Of a stretch of DNA of 64,000 nt, positions 16,027 to 25,300 are shown piece by piece (within the stretch, counting starts at the first letter, position 1; every line of letters starts with the position of its first letter). The notes under the pieces are model-generated. The model was not told the DNA's origin. It was given only the letters and a program-made list of their open reading frames with translations, and ran no database searches. The position numbers and the translations under genes were made by a program. Origin of the DNA: Planctomycetota bacterium (GTDB lineage: Bacteria > Planctomycetota > UBA1135 > UBA2386). Where the stretch lies: NCBI GenBank assembly GCA_016716265.1, contig JADJWQ010000002.1, forward strand, positions 829,001 to 893,000, given 5' to 3'.

Positions 16027-17774
16027 GCGACCGCGCACCGACCGGCCCGCTGCCCCGTCCGCTACCTCGTATCGCGGGGCTCGGCGGCTACCGGCGCCCA
16101 CCGCTGCCCGCGTGCGTCGACCTGCGCCTGGACGGCAACGAGGGTGCCGCGCCCGCCGCTGCGCTGTGCGCGGCGCTCGCCGATCTGGATCCGGAGCTCC
16201 TGCGGCGCTACCCGAGCGCGGCGGCATTGACGGAGACGATCGCCGCCCGCCACGGCGTCGAGCCCGAGAGAGTGCTGGTGCTGGCCGGCGGCGACGAGGT
16301 GATCGACCGGGCGTTCCGGGCCTTCACCGACCCCTCGCGCAATGCGGTGTGGCCGGAGCCGAGCTTCGAGATGCTGCCGCGCTACGCGGAGATCGCCGGC
16401 TGCGAGGCGCGCAATCCGCCGTGGCTCGACGGACCGTTCCCGACCGCCGCGGTCACCGCGGCGTGCGACGCGGCCACCGGGCTCGTCTTCGTCGTGACGC
16501 CGAACAACCCGACCGGCGTCTGCGCGACCGCCGCCGACCTCGCTGCGGTGTGCGCCGCCGCGCCGCACGCGCTGGTCGTGCTCGATCACGCCTACGTCGA
16601 GTTCGCGGACGAGGACCTGACCGCGACGGCACTCCGCGCCCACCCGAACGTGGTCGTGATCCGCACGCTGTCCAAAGCGCGTGGGCTCGCGGGGCTGCGG
16701 GTCGGCTATGCGCTCGGCGACCCGGCGGTGCTCGCCGCTCTGCGCGCCGTGGGCGGACCGTTCTCCGTGGCCGCCCCCTCGCTCGCACTCGCCGCGCGCG
16801 CGCTGGCCGACGACGCGCCGCTGCGGGCGTCGATCGCGCGCGTCCGCGCGGAGCGTACCGTCCTCGCCGAGCGCCTCGTCGCGCGCGGGCTCGCGGTGCC
16901 CGGCTCGCAGGCCAACTTCGTGCTGGCGCGGGGCCCCCGCGCGGTCTGGCTCGCCGACGCGCTGCGCGGACTCGGCATCGCGGTGCGCGCGTTCCCGGGC
17001 CGCGCGCTGCTCGCGGACGCGGTGCGGATCACCTGCCCGGGTGATGCCGCGGACCTCGACCGACTGTGCTCGGGTATCGATGCAGCGCTCGCACCGCAGG
17101 CGCTGTTGTTCGACCTCGACGGCGTGCTCGCCGACGTGTCGACCTCGTACCGCCGCGCGATCGTCGAGACCGCGGCGACCTTCGGCGTGGCGGTCACGCA
17201 CGACGCGATCCGCGAGCTGAAGATGCGCGGTGCCGCCAACAACGACTGGGTGCTGACGCGCGAGCTGTGCGCGGCCGCCGGCGTCGACGTCGATCTGCCG
17301 ACCGTCACCGCGCGCTTCGAGGAGCTCTACCAGGGCACCGCGCGGCCCGGCAGCCACGCCCGCCCCGGGCTCTGCGAGACCGAGCGTCCGCTCGTCGACG
17401 CGGCGACCTGGCGCGCCCTCGCCGAGCGCCTGCCGCTCGGCGTCGTCACCGGCCGACCGCGCCCGGACGCCGAGCGGTTCCTGGCCCGGCACGGTCTGCT
17501 CGACCGCGTCGCGACGCTGGTCTGCATGGGCGACACCCCGCCCAAGCCCGACCCCGCGCCGGTGCGGCGCGCACTGACCGGGCTCGGTGTGGCGCGCGCC
17601 TGGCTGCTCGGCGACACGCGCGACGACCTCGATGCCGCCCGCGGTGCCGGCGTCGTGCCGCTCGCCATGCCGGCGCCCGGCGAGCCCGCGCCCGCGGCGA
17701 CCGCGCACCTGCTCGCGTGCGGCGCCGCGCGCGTCGTCACCTCCCCCGCCGACCTCCTGGAGCTCCTGCCATGA
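16023..17774 (+). CDS. hisC: Histidinol-phosphate aminotransferase fused to HAD phosphatase
   Basis: 583 residues. Residues 1 to about 352 are HisC, a fold-type I PLP enzyme: LDGNEG near 37, TPNNPTGVCA, DHAYVEF and the PLP lysine Lys218 in TLSKARGLAGLR. Residues 358-583 are a HAD hydrolase: ALLFDLDGVLAD with Asp364 and Asp366, TGRPR, PKPDPAPVR and GDTRDDLDAARGAG, motifs I-IV in order. The second half very likely supplies the histidinol-phosphatase step, which no other gene in the operon encodes, so one polypeptide would carry imidazole-acetol phosphate to histidinol. The specificity is inferred from context. Both ends overlap neighbours by 4 nt. Confidence 0.93.
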   Translation: MSDRAPTGPLPRPLPRIAGLGGYRRPPLPACVDLRLDGNEGAAPAAALCAALADLDPELLRRYPSAAALTETIAARHGVEPERVLVLAGGDEVIDRAFRAFTDPSRNAVWPEPSFEMLPRYAEIAGCEARNPPWLDGPFPTAAVTAACDAATGLVFVVTPNNPTGVCATAADLAAVCAAAPHALVVLDHAYVEFADEDLTATALRAHPNVVVIRTLSKARGLAGLRVGYALGDPAVLAALRAVGGPFSVAAPSLALAARALADDAPLRASIARVRAERTVLAERLVARGLAVPGSQANFVLARGPRAVWLADALRGLGIAVRAFPGRALLADAVRITCPGDAADLDRLCSGIDAALAPQALLFDLDGVLADVSTSYRRAIVETAATFGVAVTHDAIRELKMRGAANNDWVLTRELCAAAGVDVDLPTVTARFEELYQGTARPGSHARPGLCETERPLVDAATWRALAERLPLGVVTGRPRPDAERFLARHGLLDRVATLVCMGDTPPKPDPAPVRRALTGLGVARAWLLGDTRDDLDAARGAGVVPLAMPAPGEPAPAATAHLLACGAARVVTSPADLLELLP

Positions 17775-18361
17775 CCCTGCGCGAAGCGACCGTCGAGCGG
17801 ACGACTGCCGAGACGTCGATCCACTGTCACGTCGCACTCGACGGCTCGGGCGCGAGCACGATCGCGACCGGCGTCGGCTTCCTCGATCACCTGCTCCATG
17901 CGTTGGCGCGGCACGCGCGATTCGATCTCGAGCTGCGCTGCACCGGCGACCTGCACGTCGACGACCACCACACAGCAGAGGACTGCGCGCTCGCGCTGGG
18001 CACCGCACTCGACCGTGCGCTCGGCGAGCGCCGCGGCATCCGTCGCTTCGGCCACGCCTACGCGCCCCTCGACGAGGCGCTCGCGCGCGCGGTCGTCGAC
18101 CTGTCCGGCCGGCCGTGGCCGCAGGTCGAGCTCGGCTTGCGGCGCGAGGCGCTCGGAGGCCTCGCCTGCGAGAACGTCGCCCACGTGCTGCGGTCGCTCG
18201 CGATCGCGGCGCGCATGGCACTGCACGTCGACGTGCTGAAGGGCGACAACGACCACCACCGCGCGGAGGCGGCGTTCAAGGCCTGCGCGCTCGCGCTGCG
18301 CGACGCGGTGGGCCGCGACGGCCCGGCCGACGCGGTGCCGAGCACGAAGGAGGTCCTGTGA
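17771..18361 (+). CDS. hisB: Imidazoleglycerol-phosphate dehydratase
   Basis: 196 residues, the stand-alone dehydratase without an N-terminal phosphatase domain. Metal-binding signatures are present: GFLDHLLHALARHARFDL, DDHHTAEDCALALG and the C-terminal HHRAEAAFKACALALR, each with paired His/Glu ligands for the two Mn ions. It converts imidazoleglycerol phosphate to imidazole-acetol phosphate, the substrate of the preceding HisC half. ATG 17771 overlaps the hisC stop. AAGGAGG near its 3' end is the Shine-Dalgarno of hisH. Confidence 0.96.
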   Translation: MTLREATVERTTAETSIHCHVALDGSGASTIATGVGFLDHLLHALARHARFDLELRCTGDLHVDDHHTAEDCALALGTALDRALGERRGIRRFGHAYAPLDEALARAVVDLSGRPWPQVELGLRREALGGLACENVAHVLRSLAIAARMALHVDVLKGDNDHHRAEAAFKACALALRDAVGRDGPADAVPSTKEVL

Positions 18362-18990
18362 GCGCGGCGCCCGTCGTCCACGTCGTCGCGACCGGCGTCG
18401 CCAACCTGGCGTCGGTCGTCGCCGGGTTGCGGCGCGCCGGCGCGGAGCCGCAGCTGACGGCCGACGCCCGCCTCGTCGCGCGCGCCCCGGCCGTCCTGCT
18501 GCCCGGCGTCGGCGCCTTCGACGCCGGCCTCGCGACGCTGCGCGAGCACGGCGTCGACGCGGCGCTCCGCGACCGCATCGCCGCCGGTCGGCCGACGCTC
18601 GCGATCTGCCTCGGCCTGCAGCTGCTGCTCGACGGCAGCGACGAGTCGCGCAGTGGCGCGCCGGGTCTCGCGATCGTGCCCGGCCGGGCGAGCCGGTTCG
18701 GCGACACCGTGCGCGTGCCGCAGCTCGGCTGGAACCTGACCACCGCGGAGCGCGGCTGCCGCGTGCTCGCGACCGGCCACGCCTACTTCGCGAACTCCTA
18801 CCGCCTGGTCGAGCGACCGCCCGGCTACGCCTGTGCGGTGGCCGATCACGGCGGCCCGTTCGTCGCGGCGGTCGAGCGCGGCGCGCTGGTCGCCTGCCAG
18901 TTCCACCCCGAGCTGAGCGGGCGCTTCGGCCGGGCGCTGCTGTCGCGCTGGCTCGCCCACGCATTCTCTGCGGAGCGCACGACATGCTGA
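18358..18990 (+). CDS. hisH: Imidazole glycerol phosphate synthase, glutaminase subunit HisH
   Basis: 210 residues, a class I glutamine amidotransferase. The nucleophile Cys lies in LAICLGLQLLL and the His-Glu pair in CQFHPELSGRFG. PQLGWNL and GHAYFANSY are HisH-specific motifs. It would supply ammonia to HisF. The GTG start at 18358 overlaps the hisB stop (GTGA) and has a strong AAGGAGGT four nt upstream. Its stop overlaps the hisF ATG by 7 nt. Confidence 0.95.
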   Translation: MSAAPVVHVVATGVANLASVVAGLRRAGAEPQLTADARLVARAPAVLLPGVGAFDAGLATLREHGVDAALRDRIAAGRPTLAICLGLQLLLDGSDESRSGAPGLAIVPGRASRFGDTVRVPQLGWNLTTAERGCRVLATGHAYFANSYRLVERPPGYACAVADHGGPFVAAVERGALVACQFHPELSGRFGRALLSRWLAHAFSAERTTC

Positions 18991-19767
18991 CCCGCCGCAT
19001 CCTGCCCTGCCTCGATTGCCGCGACGGCCGCGTGGTCAAGGGCGTCCGTTTCCAGGGGCTGCGCGACGCCGGCGACCCGGTGGAGTTGGCCCGCGCGTAC
19101 GAGGAGCAGGGCGCCGACGAGCTGGTGCTGCTCGACGTGTCGGCGACGTCGGAGGGCCGCCGCACGGCGCTCGCGACCGTCGCCGCGGTGCGCGCCGCGC
19201 TGTCGATCCCGCTGACGGTCGGCGGTGGCGTGCGCAGCGTCGCCGACGCCCGCGCGCTGCTCGAGGCCGGCGCCGACAAGGTCTCGGTCAACACCGCCGC
19301 CGTGCTCGAGCCCACCCTGCTCACCGTGCTGGCGGAGCGCTTCGGCGTGCAATGCACGGTGCTCGCGCTCGATGCCGCGCGGCGCGCGACCGGCCCCGGC
19401 CACGAGGTCGTCGTCCGCTCGGGCACCGAGCGCACCGGCCGCGACGCGCTCGACTGGGCGCGTGACGCGGTCGACCGCGGCGCCGGCGAGATCCTGCTGA
19501 CCAGCTGGGATCGCGACGGCACGCGCAGCGGCTACGACCTCGAGCTGGTCCGCCGCCGTGTGCGCCGCCGTCCCGGTGCCGGTGATCGCGTCGGGAGGCG
19601 CCGATTCACCTGACCACATGGCCGAGGCGTTCGCAGTCGGCGCGGACGCCGTGCTCGCGGCGTCGATCTTCCACGACAGCGATACGACGGTCGCCGCGGT
19701 CAAGCGCGCGCTGCGCGGCGCCGGCGTGCACGTGCGGATCGACGACGGCGGGGAGGTCTCGCGATGA
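18984..19767 (+). CDS. hisF: Imidazole glycerol phosphate synthase, cyclase subunit HisF, with apparent 1-nt frameshift
   Basis: The first frame runs 18984-19613 and starts MLTRRILPCLDCRDGRVVKG with the catalytic Asp of CLD; the second catalytic Asp is in LALDAARR. After SGYDLELVR, near 19551-19557, the frame loses similarity and ends in Arg-rich sequence at 19613. The missing C-terminus (CAAVPVPVIASGGADSPDH, then ADAVLAASIFH) is present in the +1-shifted frame down to 19767. Deleting one C from the CGCCGCC stretch restores a 260-residue protein of normal HisF length. A sequencing or assembly error, or a very recent mutation, is most likely, since both parts remain conserved. It overlaps hisH and hisA. 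Confidence 0.9.
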
Positions 19768-21044
19768 TCGTCCCGTCGATCGACCTGCTGGGCGGTCGCG
19801 CCGTGCAACTCGTCGGCGGTCGCGAGCTGAAGATCGACGCCGGCGACCCGCGGCCGATCGCCGAGCGCTTCGCGCTCGCCGGCGAGATCGCCGTCGTCGA
19901 TCTCGACGCGGCGCTCGGGCGCGGCGACAACCGGGCGCTGATCGAGGAGCTGCTGCGCATCGCACCCTGTCGCGTCGGTGGCGGCATCCGCGACGCCGAC
20001 AGCGCGCGGCGCTGGCTCGACGCCGGGGCGACCCGCGTCGTGCTCGGCACCGCCGCGCGCCCCGACGTGCTGGAGCAGCTGCCGCCGGAGCGCACGATCG
20101 CCGCGCTCGACGCCGTGCACGGCGAGGTCGTCGACCACGGCTGGACGCGCGGCACCGGCCGCGGCGTCGCCGAGCGCATGGCCGAGCTGCGCGAGCTGTG
20201 CACCGGGTTCCTGGTGACGTTCGTCGAGCGCGAGGGCCGGCTCGGCGGTACCGCCCCCGACGCCGAGGTGCGCGCGCTGTGCGAGGCCGCCGGCGGCGCG
20301 CGCGTGACGATCGCGGGCGGCGTGACCGATGCGGCCGAGGTCGCGCGGCTCGATGCGCTCGGTGCCGACGCGCAGGTCGGCATGGCGCTCTACGAGGGCC
20401 GGCTCGACCTCGGCGACGCGATCGCGGCTCCGCTGCACAGCGACCGGCCGGACGGGCTGTGGCCGACGGTCGTCGTCGACGAGCGCGGCACGGCGCTCGG
20501 CCTCGTCTACTCGAGCGCGGCGAGCCTGCGCGCGGCGGTCGCCGAGCGGCGCGGCATCTACCAGTCGCGCACCCGCGGGCTGTGGCGGAAGGGCGCCAGC
20601 TCCGGCGACGTGCAGGAGCTGCTGCGCGTCGACCTCGACTGCGATCGCGACGCGCTGCGCTTCGTCGTGCGCCAGCACGGCGCCGGCTTCTGCCACCTGG
20701 AGCGCCCGACCTGCTTCGGACCTGCGCAGGGCCTCGACGCCCTCGAGCGCACCCTCGCGGTGCGGCTCGCGGACGCGCCGGCCGGCAGCTACACCCGCCG
20801 GCTGCTCGACGACCCGGACCTGCTGCACCGCAAGCTGGTCGAGGAGGCGCACGAGCTCGCCGAGGCGAGCGACCCTGCGCACGTCGCGCGCGAGGCCGCC
20901 GACGTGCTCTACTTCGCGGCGGTCCGCCTGGCGAAGGCGGGCGTGCGGTTCGCCGACGTCGAGCGCGAGCTCGACCGCCGCGCGCTGCGCGTGACGCGGC
21001 GCCCCGGTGCTGCCAAGCCACCGCGCCCAGGAGACCCGTCGTGA
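19764..21044 (+). CDS. Trifunctional HisA-HisI-HisE fusion
   Basis: 426 residues carrying three pathway enzymes in a row. Residues 1 to about 225 are HisA, the ProFAR isomerase barrel (VPSIDLLGGRAVQLVGG, VGGGIRDADSARRWLDAGA, IAALDAVHGEVV). Residues about 230-325 are HisI, phosphoribosyl-AMP cyclohydrolase, with metal-binding Cys in VDLDCDRDALRF and FCHLERPTCF and the motif LWRKGASSGDVQELL. Residues about 330-420 are HisE, the pyrophosphohydrolase (RKLVEEAHELAEA, REAADVLYFAAVRLAKAG). It thus covers steps 2, 3 and 4. HisIE fusions are common; a HisA-HisI-HisE order is unusual to my knowledge. It overlaps hisF and hisD by 4 nt. Confidence 0.95.
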   Translation: MIVPSIDLLGGRAVQLVGGRELKIDAGDPRPIAERFALAGEIAVVDLDAALGRGDNRALIEELLRIAPCRVGGGIRDADSARRWLDAGATRVVLGTAARPDVLEQLPPERTIAALDAVHGEVVDHGWTRGTGRGVAERMAELRELCTGFLVTFVEREGRLGGTAPDAEVRALCEAAGGARVTIAGGVTDAAEVARLDALGADAQVGMALYEGRLDLGDAIAAPLHSDRPDGLWPTVVVDERGTALGLVYSSAASLRAAVAERRGIYQSRTRGLWRKGASSGDVQELLRVDLDCDRDALRFVVRQHGAGFCHLERPTCFGPAQGLDALERTLAVRLADAPAGSYTRRLLDDPDLLHRKLVEEAHELAEASDPAHVAREAADVLYFAAVRLAKAGVRFADVERELDRRALRVTRRPGAAKPPRPGDPS

Positions 21045-22294
21045 CCGAGCCGCTGCCGGTGCTGCCTCCCGACCGCGTCGCCGCCGCCCGCACGGTGTCG
21101 CTCGACGATGCGACGCTCGACGGCGCGCGCGCGATCGTCGACGACGTGCGGCGCCGCGGCACCGCGGCGCTGCGCGAGTGCGCGTTGCGCTACGACCAGC
21201 TCGCACCGTCGTCGCGCCTCGTGCTCGACCGCGACGCGCTGCTGCGCGCGCGCGACGAGCTGCCCGCCGCGGACCTCGCCGTGCTCGAGCGCACCGCGGC
21301 CCGCATCCGCGCGTTCGCGCTCGCGCAGCGGCAGTGCCTCACCGCGCTGGACGTCGCGGTCGCCGGCGGGCGCGCCGGTCACGAGATCCGCGCGGTCGAG
21401 CGCGCGGGCTGCTACGCGCCGGGCGGGCGCTACCCGCTGCCGTCGTCGGTGCTGATGACGGCCGTCACGGCGCGCGCCGCCGGCGTCGACAGCGTGTGGG
21501 TCGCCTCGCCGCGGCCGACCGCGGTCACGCTCGCCGCGGCCGCGGTCGCCGGTGCCGATGCGGTCGTCGCCTGCGGCGGCGCGCACGCGATCGCCGCGCT
21601 CGCCTACGGCGCCGGTGCGGTCCCGGCCTGCGACGTCGTCGTCGGACCCGGCAACCGCTGGGTCACCGCCGCCAAGAAGCTGGTCGCCGGCGACGTCGGC
21701 ATCGACATGCTGGCCGGCCCGTCGGAGCTCGTCGTGCTCGCGGACGCGACGGCCGACCCGGCGACGATCGCCGCCGACCTGCTCGCGCAGGCCGAGCACG
21801 ACGTCGACGCCCGGCCGGTGCTGATCGCGGTCGCGGCCGAGCAGCTCGTCCGCGACGTGCAGCGCGAGCTGACCGCCCAGCTGACGGGGCTGCCGACCGC
21901 GGCCACCGCGCGCGACGCGCTCCACGGCGGAGCCGCGACCGTCGTCCCCGACCTCGCCGCGGGCATCGCGCTGTGCGACCGCCTCGCCCCCGAGCACCTG
22001 CAGGTGATGACCCGTGATGCCGCGCGCTTGCGCGACCGCTTCGCGCACTACGGCGGCCTGTTCCTCGGCGCCCGCAGCGCGGAGGTGTTCGGCGACTACG
22101 GCGTCGGCCCGAACCACGTGCTGCCGACCGGTGGGGTCGGGCGCCACAGCGGTGGCCTGTCGGTGCTGACGTTCCTGCGCGTGCGCACCTGGCTCGAGCT
22201 CGCCAGCGTGCCCGCCGGGCTCCGCGACGATGCGGTGCGCCTCGCGGAGCTCGAGGGCCTCGCCGGCCACGCGGCCGCCGCGCGACGTCGTTGA
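21041..22294 (+). CDS. hisD: Histidinol dehydrogenase
   Basis: 417 residues, usual length. It oxidises histidinol to histidine in two NAD-dependent steps. Signatures: ERAGCYAPGGRYPLPSSVLM, VVGPGNRWVTAAKKLVAG, IDMLAGPSELVVLAD, the Zn/catalytic region LAQAEHD and LAPEHLQVMTRD, and FGDYGVGPNHVLPTGG. GTG 21041 overlaps the preceding stop (GTGA), with CAGGAGA upstream as Shine-Dalgarno. Last gene of the his operon; a possible hairpin terminator follows at 22296-22321. Confidence 0.96.
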   Translation: MTEPLPVLPPDRVAAARTVSLDDATLDGARAIVDDVRRRGTAALRECALRYDQLAPSSRLVLDRDALLRARDELPAADLAVLERTAARIRAFALAQRQCLTALDVAVAGGRAGHEIRAVERAGCYAPGGRYPLPSSVLMTAVTARAAGVDSVWVASPRPTAVTLAAAAVAGADAVVACGGAHAIAALAYGAGAVPACDVVVGPGNRWVTAAKKLVAGDVGIDMLAGPSELVVLADATADPATIAADLLAQAEHDVDARPVLIAVAAEQLVRDVQRELTAQLTGLPTAATARDALHGGAATVVPDLAAGIALCDRLAPEHLQVMTRDAARLRDRFAHYGGLFLGARSAEVFGDYGVGPNHVLPTGGVGRHSGGLSVLTFLRVRTWLELASVPAGLRDDAVRLAELEGLAGHAAAARRR

Positions 22295-22295
22295 T

Positions 22296-22321
22296 CGGGC
22301 GGCCGAAGGCCGGCTCGCCCG
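22296..22321 (+). terminator. Hairpin after hisD
   Basis: Outer arms CGGGC and GCCCG and inner arms GGCC-GAA-GGCC make an imperfect stem with a bulge on the 3' side, directly after the hisD stop at 22294. No U-tract; a modest terminator candidate for the his operon. Confidence 0.4.
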
Positions 22322-22324
22322 AGC

Positions 22325-22330
22325 TACGAT
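22325..22330 (+). promoter_or_regulatory. TACGAT -10-like box before the GH2 gene
   Basis: GCTACGAT ends 8 nt before the ATG at 22339. The same octamer at the same spacing precedes the esterase gene at 26815. Transcription would begin at or next to the ATG. Confidence 0.5.
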
Positions 22331-22338
22331 CGCCGTCG

Positions 22339-25300
22339 ATGTCGCGCCTGCTCCTCGCCCTTCTCGGCGGCGCTCTCGCACTCGGCGCCGCCCCTGCCCA
22401 GGACTCCCGCCGGCTGACCGAGGGCTGGGAGCTCGCACCGGAGACGGTCGCCGGCCAGCGCCCGGCCGACGGCTGGCGACCGGTCGTCGTGCCGAGCACC
22501 TTCGAGGACGTGCTGGGGACCGACTTCGACGGCGTGTGCTGGTACCGTCGTCGCCTCGCATTGACGGCCGCGGAGCGCGCCGAGGCGACCGTCCGCGTGC
22601 TGTTCCGCGGGGTCGCGACCGCGGCGACCGTCTTCCTCGACGGCGTCGAGATCGGCGGCCACCTCGGCCAATGGACGCCATGGCGCGTCGATCTGACGCC
22701 GCACCTGGCGGCGGCCGGCGCCGCGCTGCTCGAGGTCCGCGTCGACGAGAAGGTCGGCCACAACACGCAGGGCTTCCTGCCGGTCATCCAGCCGCACTTC
22801 GGCGGGCTGTGGCGCAGCGTCGAGCTCGAGGTCGACCGCGAGCCCCGGATCGACGACGAGGCGACGTTCTCGTTCGGCCATTGGAACGGTGGCGCGCCGA
22901 CGCTCGACCTCGACGTCGCGCTGCGCTCGCACCGCGCTCCGTTCCGCGGGCGGATCACCGCCCGGTTGCTCGAGGACGGTCCCGCGCGCCGCCCGCTCGA
23001 CTGGCAGTTGGACGCCGCGCTCGCCGACGGCGGACCGCTCTGCCGGGGCGCCCGCATGCCGGCGGGCGTGCGGCCATGGTCGCCGGCGGAGCCGGTGCGC
23101 TACGTGCTGCGCCTGACGCTGCGCGACGACACCGGGCGGCGGGTCTGCGATGTCGTCGACCGGCACGTCGCGTTCCGCGATCTCGCCGCCGAGGGTACGC
23201 GCGTGCTGTGGAACGGCCAGCCGCTGCAGGTGCGCGGCATGCTGCATTGGGGCTACTCGGCGCCGCACGTCGCGCCTCCGGAGGATGCCGCGTTCTGGCG
23301 CCCGCAGCTCGAACGCATCCGTTCGCTCGGCTGCAATCTGGTCAAGTGCTGCCTGTGGATCCCGCCGCAGTGCTTCTACGAGCAGGCCGAGGAGCTGGGA
23401 CTGCTGGTGTGGCAGGAGTACCCCACCTGGCACCCGCAGCTCACGCAGCGGTACCTGCCCGAGCTGCGCCAGGAATACGAGGAGTTCCACGCCTACGACC
23501 GCAGCCACGCGGCAGTCGCGTTCCGCAGCCTGACCTGCGAGACCGGCCACTCGGCGGAGCTCGCGGTCATCCGCGCGCTGTACGACCGCTGCAAGGAGCT
23601 GGTGCCGGACACGCTGGTCGTCGACGACAGCGCGTGGATCGAGTGGCACCGGGTGCACGACTTCTACGACGACCACCCGTATGGCAACAATCGCTGGTGG
23701 CCCGGCAAGCTCGCGAGCATGCGGCAGTACATTGCCGAGCGCGGGGCGAAGCCGCTGCTGCTCGGCGAGTGCATCACGTCGGACACCTGGCTCGATCTCG
23801 ATCGCTGGCAGGTCGCGCGCTACCCCAAGGACGCCTGGTGGACGCCGTGGGGCCTCGCGGCGCAGAACGCGTTCCGTGACTGGATCGCGGCGAGCTTCGG
23901 CCCGGACGAGGCGCGCGCCCTGCTGCCCGAGTCCATCGAGTACTCGCTGCGCAACCGCAAGTACCAGATCGAGCGCATCCGCCAGACGCTGCCCGACGCC
24001 GGCTACGTGCTGTCTGTCGTCCGCGACATCACCAAGTGTCGCATGGGCTTCATCGACGACTTCGGCGACCTCAAATGGACGCCGGAGCAATGGCGCTGGC
24101 ACGGCGACACCATGATCTGCCTCGACACCGACGACGACCGGCAGGCGTTCCCGATGACGAGCGGTCCACTGGCGGTCCCGGTGCGGATCGCCCACTCGGG
24201 CGCCGCGCCGCTGCGCGGGACGCTGCGGCTCACCGTGCCGGAGATCGGTGTCGAGCGTACGTTCACCGGCGTCGCGCTGGAGCCCGGCAGCGTGTCGGGG
24301 CGCTTCGTGCTGCAGGTGCCCGGCGCGGCGCTCGCCGCTCCCCGGCCGCGCCGCGTGCGCGTCGAGGCGACGCTCACGGGCGGTGGCGCAGAGCACGGCG
24401 CCGCGACGCACAATGCGTGGGACCTATGGGTGTTCCCCGCCGCGAGCAGCGGCCTCGATCCACGCGTGCGCATCGTCGATCACCTCGACGCGGACACGGT
24501 GGCCGACGTTCGCGCCGGCGCCCGCGTGCTGCTGCTGGCCGGCGACCGCAAGGGCAGCCTGCTGACGCGCGGACTGTGGTTCCTGCGCGGCGCTCCGTTC
24601 GCACCGCCGCACCCGATCCACGCCACCTGTCCACCCGATTTCCTCGAGCACCTGCAGGCGTTCGACCTCGAGGACGGCCGCGTCATGCAATGGGAGCCGT
24701 TCGCCGACGAGGTCGATCCGGTGCTGGCGTTCTGGGACACGCACGACCTCGATCGCGTCGATCGCTACGCGCTGGCGTTCACCGCGCGCCTCGGCGCGGG
24801 CCGGCTCGGCGCGACCGTGCTGGACCACGACTCGCCGGCCGGCCGCTACGTCCTGGAGCAACTCGTCGCCACGCTCGCCACCGGGCCCGCTCCGGTGCGC
24901 GGCTTGACCGACCAGACGATCGCCGCGCTGCGCGGCGCGCTGACCGGCCAGCAGCTCGACCTGATCGACTGGGAGATCGCGGTCGATCCGCGCGACCGCG
25001 GCCGCGGCGAGGGCTGGGCCGACGGCGGCGACCACGCCGGCGCCGCCTGGCGACCGATCCACGCCGGTCGCCACTGGGAGGCGGAGGGCATCCCGCAGTA
25101 CGACGGCGTCGCCTGGTACCGCCGCGACGTCACGATCCCCGCCGGCTGGTCGACCGCCGCGCCGATCCACCTCGTCTTCGAGGGTGTCGACGACTCCTAC
25201 CACCTGTTCCTGGATGGCCGTGAGATCGCACACTTCGGCGACCCGGCGACCGGCGAGACCGTCTGGCTGACGCGCACCACCGTCGACGTCGCGCCCTTCG

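Noticed and set aside
19545..19565. Programmed ribosomal frameshift in hisF
   Set aside because: No slippery heptamer, stem-loop or internal Shine-Dalgarno recognisable; an indel error or fresh mutation explains it better.
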